From positions 20,053,851 to 20,117,850 of the forward strand of contig NC_079877.1 of assembly GCF_029227915.1 (NCBI RefSeq): a DNA stretch of 64,000 nucleotides, in the 5' to 3' direction. Position numbers and translations under genes: made by a program. Position 1 is the stretch's first letter; the number at the start of each line of letters is the position of its first letter. The notes beneath the pieces are model-generated. The model saw only the letters and a list, made by a program, of their open reading frames with translations, was not told the origin of the DNA and did not search any database. Shown in pieces: positions 58,349-64,000 of this stretch. This DNA comes from Hydractinia symbiolongicarpus. Lineage: Eukaryota > Cnidaria > Hydrozoa > Anthoathecata > Hydractiniidae.

Positions 58349-61300
58349 TTAATGCAGAGATAATATGACAGCATCATGATCAGAATAATACAATGATACA
58401 ACATTGGAAATGGGATTATCAAAATGATTGTTCAATACATATACATGGTCAATGATGCCACCTGATATATGAGTTGGTTCCTGTGCAAGTTGAGTGTACC
58501 CAAATTGCTGAATTACATAACTAGATTAGAGATGGGAGTGTCTAAATAATTAATGTTAAAGTCACTAAGAATGATATGAGGTGACCTGGACTGAATCAAA
58601 TAGGAGAGTAATTCAGTAAATTCATTCATGGAAGTTCTATGGCTTCTGTATACGAGTAGTATTGCTATTGTGTCAGAACAATATTTAACACAAACAAAAG
58701 ATATAGCATCAAAATGTTGAACTGTACGCAGTGTGACATTATTGTCTATCATAGTAAGAATGCTTTTGAACTTAACTTGGTTATTGTTGAAGATTAGCTG
58801 ATAATACGGAAACAACGTCTCAAGATCATGTGTGTCATAGCTAATAGGTAATTGAGTTTCAGTTAAACATATTATGTTAGATTGCCTTAAAAGTGAGTGA
58901 TTTGCCAAATCAGTTGCATGTTTCACAAATGATCTGATATTTATTAGGGTTATGAAAGGAGGTAGAATCTGATTTTGTACAACAGTAGCTCTCAATCTAT
59001 CATATTCTGAGGAAACATTCAAATTACATGTGATGGCTTCTGGAGTTACTTCACCAGATATGTAAAGATTTTCAATACTTCGTACCCGACTCAAATCTAC
59101 ATAAATTTGACCATGACTGAACTGTCGTTGTCTTTGGAGTTCGAAAGATATTACCGCATTAGGAATTGTCAGACCTTGCACTTTGTGAACTGTGCACGCC
59201 CAGGCTAACATTAATGGAAACTGCAATCGCGAGATTGATGGGGAAGATGTACTTTTACTTAGAGGTATACTGGCTTCAATCATTTTGATAGGAACAACTG
59301 AACTATCATATGCATATTTATCAGCTTTCGTGCCTTGATCCCGGCACCAGCATCAGAAAATTTAATGTAAATAGTTTTAGGTTGACAGTTTGTATCATAT
59401 TTTATGCTGAAAACAACACCTAATTGACCATTTATTAAACGATCTTCGATATCTATATTGACGGTCAACATCACTTTGGCATCTTTTTTAATAATCAAAG
59501 TTTTTGCAAGGCCACCTGTTTGGCTCTGGTTCAAGTCTGAAATACTATCTAATTTGTTTTGGGAGACACCTGCAGGACTTTTATCTAAAGCTTGAATTTT
59601 GATTAGTGGATGTGATAGTTGATTTAGTTTCGAAGTATTCAATTTATCTTTTAAAGCATTTTCTGCATAAATGAATACTGTGTCAATTGGAAGTTTATGT
59701 AAATCAGTATGTCGACTTTTTAAGTAAAACTAAATCATCTTCGGTAATTCTTCCAAGTCTAACATTGTTGAGCAACGTCACAAAACGATTGTCACCTTGT
59801 TGACGCATAGTTTCAGTCAATTCACAAAAGGAAAATTGTTTCCAAGGATGACAAAGGTTTAGCAAATCATTTTTAAAAGGACTGAATACAGTAGACTGAC
59901 GAATAGGTGGAAGCTGGTACAAATCGCCAACAACTATAATTGATAATCCTGCAAATAATTTGTAAAGTGCTACACCAAATATATCACACAAAAGTTTGTG
60001 AATATGATAGAGACGGTTATTGGAAACCATTGATATTTCATCAATAATAATGATAGATAGTTCTGAATATTTTTCCCTGAATTTACACCTCAACTTATCA
60101 CTGAGTCTTATTTATATCCGGAGATATGGCTTGAAAAGGAATTCCAAGTGCTGTATTAATGGTTGTTCCATCAATATTGATAGCAGCTATACTAGTTGGA
60201 GCAATTTTCAAAACCTTGATCTTGTCAGGTGATTTATTGTGGAAACTGAGACATTTCGAGAGAGATGTATAAATAGTATTGATCAAATACGACTTGCCAA
60301 CACCAGCACCACCAGTTATAAATAACCTTAATGGTTCAAGTGGCTGTTTGATTTTTTTGCAAATAGCAAATTTAATATAAGTGTTACCCCAGTCATATAC
60401 GTTTTCAAAAATTTGTCGTTGTTGGTTATTCAAAGAACAAACCATATTACTTATTTCAGCATCAGATTTAAACATCGGTGATGCTTGACTAACACTATCA
60501 AAAAGAACAGGTTGATGATCATCAGGTTCATCATTATCACTTTCTGGTTCAACATCAGATAAACAATTTTGTTCCGACATTATACTCAAACGAGCAAAGG
60601 CAGCATCCAACTTCTCAGCATGAGGTTCAAAGTTTAGCCGGTTTAAGGTTACAATATCCATCACCCCTTTCAATTGAAGCTTTGCACAATAACTGTTATC
60701 TGAAAGGAGATCAATTTCCTTACGAAATGGATAAGATAAAAATAGTAAATAGTGTGCATACTTTTCTGGATGCAACTCTTTCTTAGGTATATGATATCGC
60801 AAAACTTGTTGCACACGGCGACACTTCAATCTTTCAAATGAATTCATAAGTGGTAATGTCTTAGGATAACCGTGGGTATGATGGTTGATGGCACTTACAT
60901 CATCAGTTAGTAATTCTGGTGGTGAGTCATTATTGTCAACACAATAATTAACATAATAATATGAAGCGAATATTGCAAGACATATATTGTCAACAACAGC
61001 ATAACAGCCCTTCTTAAAATTTTGATTAGGTCGGTCTACATACCTATCAACAATATTACGTTTAAATATATCTGTGCTATCAGGATCAAGTTCTTCAATT
61101 TGTTCTAGTGACTTACACATCCGTACACGTTCTGAGGGTATATTAGTATTAATGTACATTACTTTAGGGAAACACTTGCGAAGCCATAGTTCTGGTAAGC
61201 TATAGTATACAGCTTCTTGTACAGACACCTGTCGAGATGTAGCAAACGCTGAAGCAACCTTATACATAGACTCTCTTGCTCCTAAATTCATTGAATTGCA

Positions 61301-63195
61301 CTCTTTTGCAGCCTGTCTTAGAGCTTGTGATGATTCACTTTCTGACTTTTAGAAATATGCAGTCATGTAGCAGGCAGCTTTGTAATAATTGAATACTGGT
61401 TGAATATCCATGTTCGCTCTCCAAGCTTCAAGTATGACAGGGTTGTAATTATTGATAAAACACGAGTCAGGGTTTCTTTGATAATGTATTTCAAAATCAG
61501 AAGTAGCTGAAATTAGACAAAGCTTCATAGTACTCAGTAGAACTCAATTCAAGAAGTGTCAAGATATCAGAAATTGTTTTACCAGTCATATAGGTGGATT
61601 TACTGGGGTCTAAGTATTCGTCAATAAACAATTTTACTTTCGAAAGAATAGCATTTCTGTGTGTGATTATCTTGCTTTTTTCTTCAGGAGCAATATCATT
61701 TTCTAGTGGCTGTGCTATAATAGTTTTTTCGGTAAAAAAACGACCATAGTTATAACGACACTTGGTATTCCTATATTTTTGGCAAGAGCGGGTATGCTTG
61801 TGCAACTGGTAAGTTTTTACCAAATCATGCAAGGCTTTATTTTCACACTCAGCTGGAATTTGAGCCTTAATTACAGAGTCAATAAAAATTGTGTACTCTG
61901 GTATTGTTTCTTTAGTCAATTGTGGTGGATTCAAGGTCCAAATAAGGGAATGTGTATGTGCAACTCCGCGGAACTGAAACTCCACTCTTATTGCATAATT
62001 TGTTATCTTTCCAATAGTATCACAGCCTAATAGCACTTCAGCAAACAAATTTTCAACCCTATATTGAATATGTCTAGCTACTACTACTGGATTGCTGTTA
62101 AGTATTTCACACCTCCATGTATGACAAATTTTGAATTTCGTCCTCAGACAAAGATTTATTTTGTAACTGCTATAATAGCAACAAGCTCATCCCAATGAAG
62201 ATCGGCAGCTGAAAGAGTTAAAAAAATGTGGGGCATCCAAGTTGTCTTATCATAGCGAGTGCTTCTAATTGGAATCGCTTCCAATATGCTGGACTTCCCT
62301 TGATAGTATTCATAAACATAAACCCAGAATCAGAAGCAATCAACGACTTAACCGTCGAGCTACGACTAGCAGATAACATTCCTGCAGTCACATTACCGAG
62401 TGTTTTCTTTAAAGCAATATTTATCTGGCTTGACAAACTCAGCTGCTGTAAAACAAACTGGGCAAAAAATATATAATCTGAATTTGAGGCAAAATGTTGC
62501 TTGTAGTTGAGCAATCGTTGATTAAAATACTTTGATGGAGATAATTTTACTTGTCTTTCAACTTGGTAACCAAAGCAACCATTGGGTAACAGATTAGGAA
62601 AAGCTAATTCCTCACAAAACTTATCTAGTAAAATGCTTGTTAGGGTTTTACCTTCACCAGGTGCTAATTCAAGTAGATCACTATTCATTTCAGACGGCAT
62701 AACAAAAACTTCCGATGCACCTTGCCCTAAATTATTTACATGACTTTCAGATTCGGAATCGCTAGAGTCTTCTTCTGTTTCTAAATTAATAACGATTTCC
62801 TCTTCATGGTCAAGGTTTAATAACTCTAATGGGACATTGTCCAGGTTAATGCTAATATCTTTGTACAAGTTATTATTCAATTTTAAAAATAACAATGCAT
62901 GTTCAATATTTGCTGGGGAAACTGATTCAAAATAAACATGACCATTGAAAATCTTTTTCTTTTTCAACTTTACGAGGAGTAAACCAGAAGTGTCCGGCGG
63001 ACATGGCAATGAATTAAATGTCTCACTTACTGAAACGGGAATATTGCAAATTGCCCCTTTGCGCTTAGGCATTTGGCCTTTCGACATTATGACAACCTTT
63101 TTGAAAAGTAACCGCCTTGATATCAGGGCAGTCTCTAGTCTATTTAGTCTTGATATCTCAATAGGAATATCAAAAATGACAGTATAGTCATGCAT
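58349..63195 (-). pseudogene. Helentron-type Rep/helicase/endonuclease polyprotein, many breaks
   Basis: Minus-strand order, N to C. First, a DUF6570-like region (62218-63195, MHDYTVIFDIPIEISRL). Then a Helitron_like_N rolling-circle domain (61497-62048) with the HUH-type motif FRGVAHTHSLIW and CRYNYGRFFTEKTIIAQPL, followed by the tyrosine segment NYYKAACYMTAY near 61370. Then a PIF1-type helicase with Walker A ITGGAGVGKSYL (60098-61291), IIIIDEISMV (59704-60093) and C-terminal VHKVQGLTIPNAV and YVDLSRVRS (58513-59283). Last, a non-LTR-like endonuclease (LINIRSF, IICLTETQL, ILSDFNIN, and YYSDHDAVILSL ending at 58349). This is the Helentron layout. Frameshifts near 62200, 61500, 60095, 59700, 59330 and 58495 and a TAA near 61348 make it inactive. 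Confidence 0.8.
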
Positions 63196-63260
63196 ACTAT
63201 TTCGGACATGTAGAAAAGGAAGTTAAGATTGAGAGAGTCGCTATACTAGTACACGCTCGA

Positions 63261-63653
63261 TCATCGTGTTTGGGGTTCACGATTTAAAACGTCCCCCACT
63301 TTTCTACCGCAAAATAAATGCGCAACAAAAGTAACCTCGGAGCCCGTATCGCAGGCGTAACATTCTTTGTACGTGCGTTTTACATCACACGCGTTACTTG
63401 ATTTACACGTGCGAATCATCGCACACCTACTCAAATATTCCTGAAAAAGACTGAGAGTCTGTCTCGTGACAGCAAAAACATTCTACACTTCAGAGGGCAT
63501 CCTCTCACATTTAGGAGTAGGAGCAACAAGGTTTCCAATATTATGTTCGTCTACGTCTTGAAAAGTCGGAACTAGCTCATCATTCGCTGTTCTTTCCGGC
63601 TCGAATTGAAATCCTAGAACCTGCGAATTATTTTCATTCATTGCTATCTTCAT
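63261..63653 (-). pseudogene. Cysteine-rich 130-codon frame with one TAG, upstream of the Helentron
   Basis: Starts MKIAMNENNSQVLGFQFEPE. It contains NLVAPTPKCERMPSEV, then a TAG at 63483-63485, then a Cys-rich part (CKSSNACDVKRTYKECYACD). The PxxCxxMPxE and later Cys pattern weakly resembles the P2X7-type intracellular cysteine-rich domain that is common in cnidarian repeat-associated proteins. Same strand as the Helentron and 66 bp from it. It could be captured cargo or a separate remnant. Confidence 0.35.
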
Positions 63654-63659
63654 GAAGAA

Positions 63660-64000
63660 CTTTTTTAAACAAAGGAAAAAAATTATAAATAAACATTTAG
63701 TCGTTCGCCTAATAAGAAGCCAGGTAACTACGTCACAAGCAAAAATGTGCTGAATAATGAATTGACCCAGTCCTTTTGCCGCGTTCGAAAGTTCGTGAAG
63801 ATGGTAGGCTAGTGCAGCAAGATTAAAACAAACAAACGATGGTGCTAAGTATTGGATAAATCTTTGTTGTTTAAGAGTGCAATCTTCGTTATTTTTGATA
63901 CTTAATAAAACAAAAGAAAAGATATTGTTTTTTAATCGGACAGTACCTTTAAAAGATCAATTTCATTCTTGCAAATATTTTTTAGAAAGAATTAAATCAA
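63660..64000. other. Right edge, nothing recognised
   Basis: AT-rich sequence with no ORF, repeat or RNA gene that I can support. Confidence 0.4.

Overview
The window is AT-rich animal nuclear DNA. It has GT-AG introns, long intergenic stretches and many repeats. Three host genes can be read with matching splice phases: the 3' half of an LRCH gene (1-4140, leucine-rich-repeat and calponin-homology family), a complete FAM122/PABIR gene (8822-23004, PP2A-B55 inhibitor family) and a complete DLG-type MAGUK scaffold gene (25793-41828), all on the + strand. Gene content, intron layout and the transposon mix (Penelope-like, pogo-like, Harbinger, Helentron, tRNA-SINEs) suggest an invertebrate, most likely a cnidarian and perhaps a hydrozoan. 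The species is inference.

Layout. 1-4140 LRCH exons. 4207-5308 a TA-flanked DNA transposon just past the LRCH stop, with its own ORF. 7829-8626 a second TA-flanked family. 8822-23004 FAM122, whose large introns hold a 53-bp minisatellite, a Penelope-like fragment, a TTAA-flanked 1-kb element, LINE debris, a fold-back cluster and a tRNA-SINE. 23808-25200 another TA-flanked element and a LINE fragment. 25793-41828 DLG, whose introns hold a pogo-like transposase, a SINE, a Harbinger derivative and a second TTAA element. 42400-50500 a gene-poor repeat graveyard. 50661-58208 a compact, intronless, less AT-rich gene cluster of viral character. 58349-63195 a decayed Helentron on the minus strand, followed by a broken cysteine-rich ORF (63261-63653).

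The most unusual region is 50661-58208. About a dozen closely spaced genes on both strands include an ankyrin-repeat protein, a possible OB-fold protein, a SAP-like protein, two membrane proteins, a BRO-N protein and an FtsK/HerA (A32-like) packaging ATPase. Nearly all start codons are preceded within a few bases by an AATAAA or TTAAAGA motif. Several genes carry a single stop or frameshift, so this looks like an endogenised, decaying virus-like or Polinton-like element. No polymerase, integrase or capsid gene could be recognised with confidence.

A second unusual item is the element at 4207-5308. It encodes a 150-residue protein with a PIP-box-like motif and a C-terminal SUMO-interaction-like motif, the arrangement used by readers of SUMO-PCNA. 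At least four TA-flanked families in the window share one design: termini built from iterated short CG-containing motifs.
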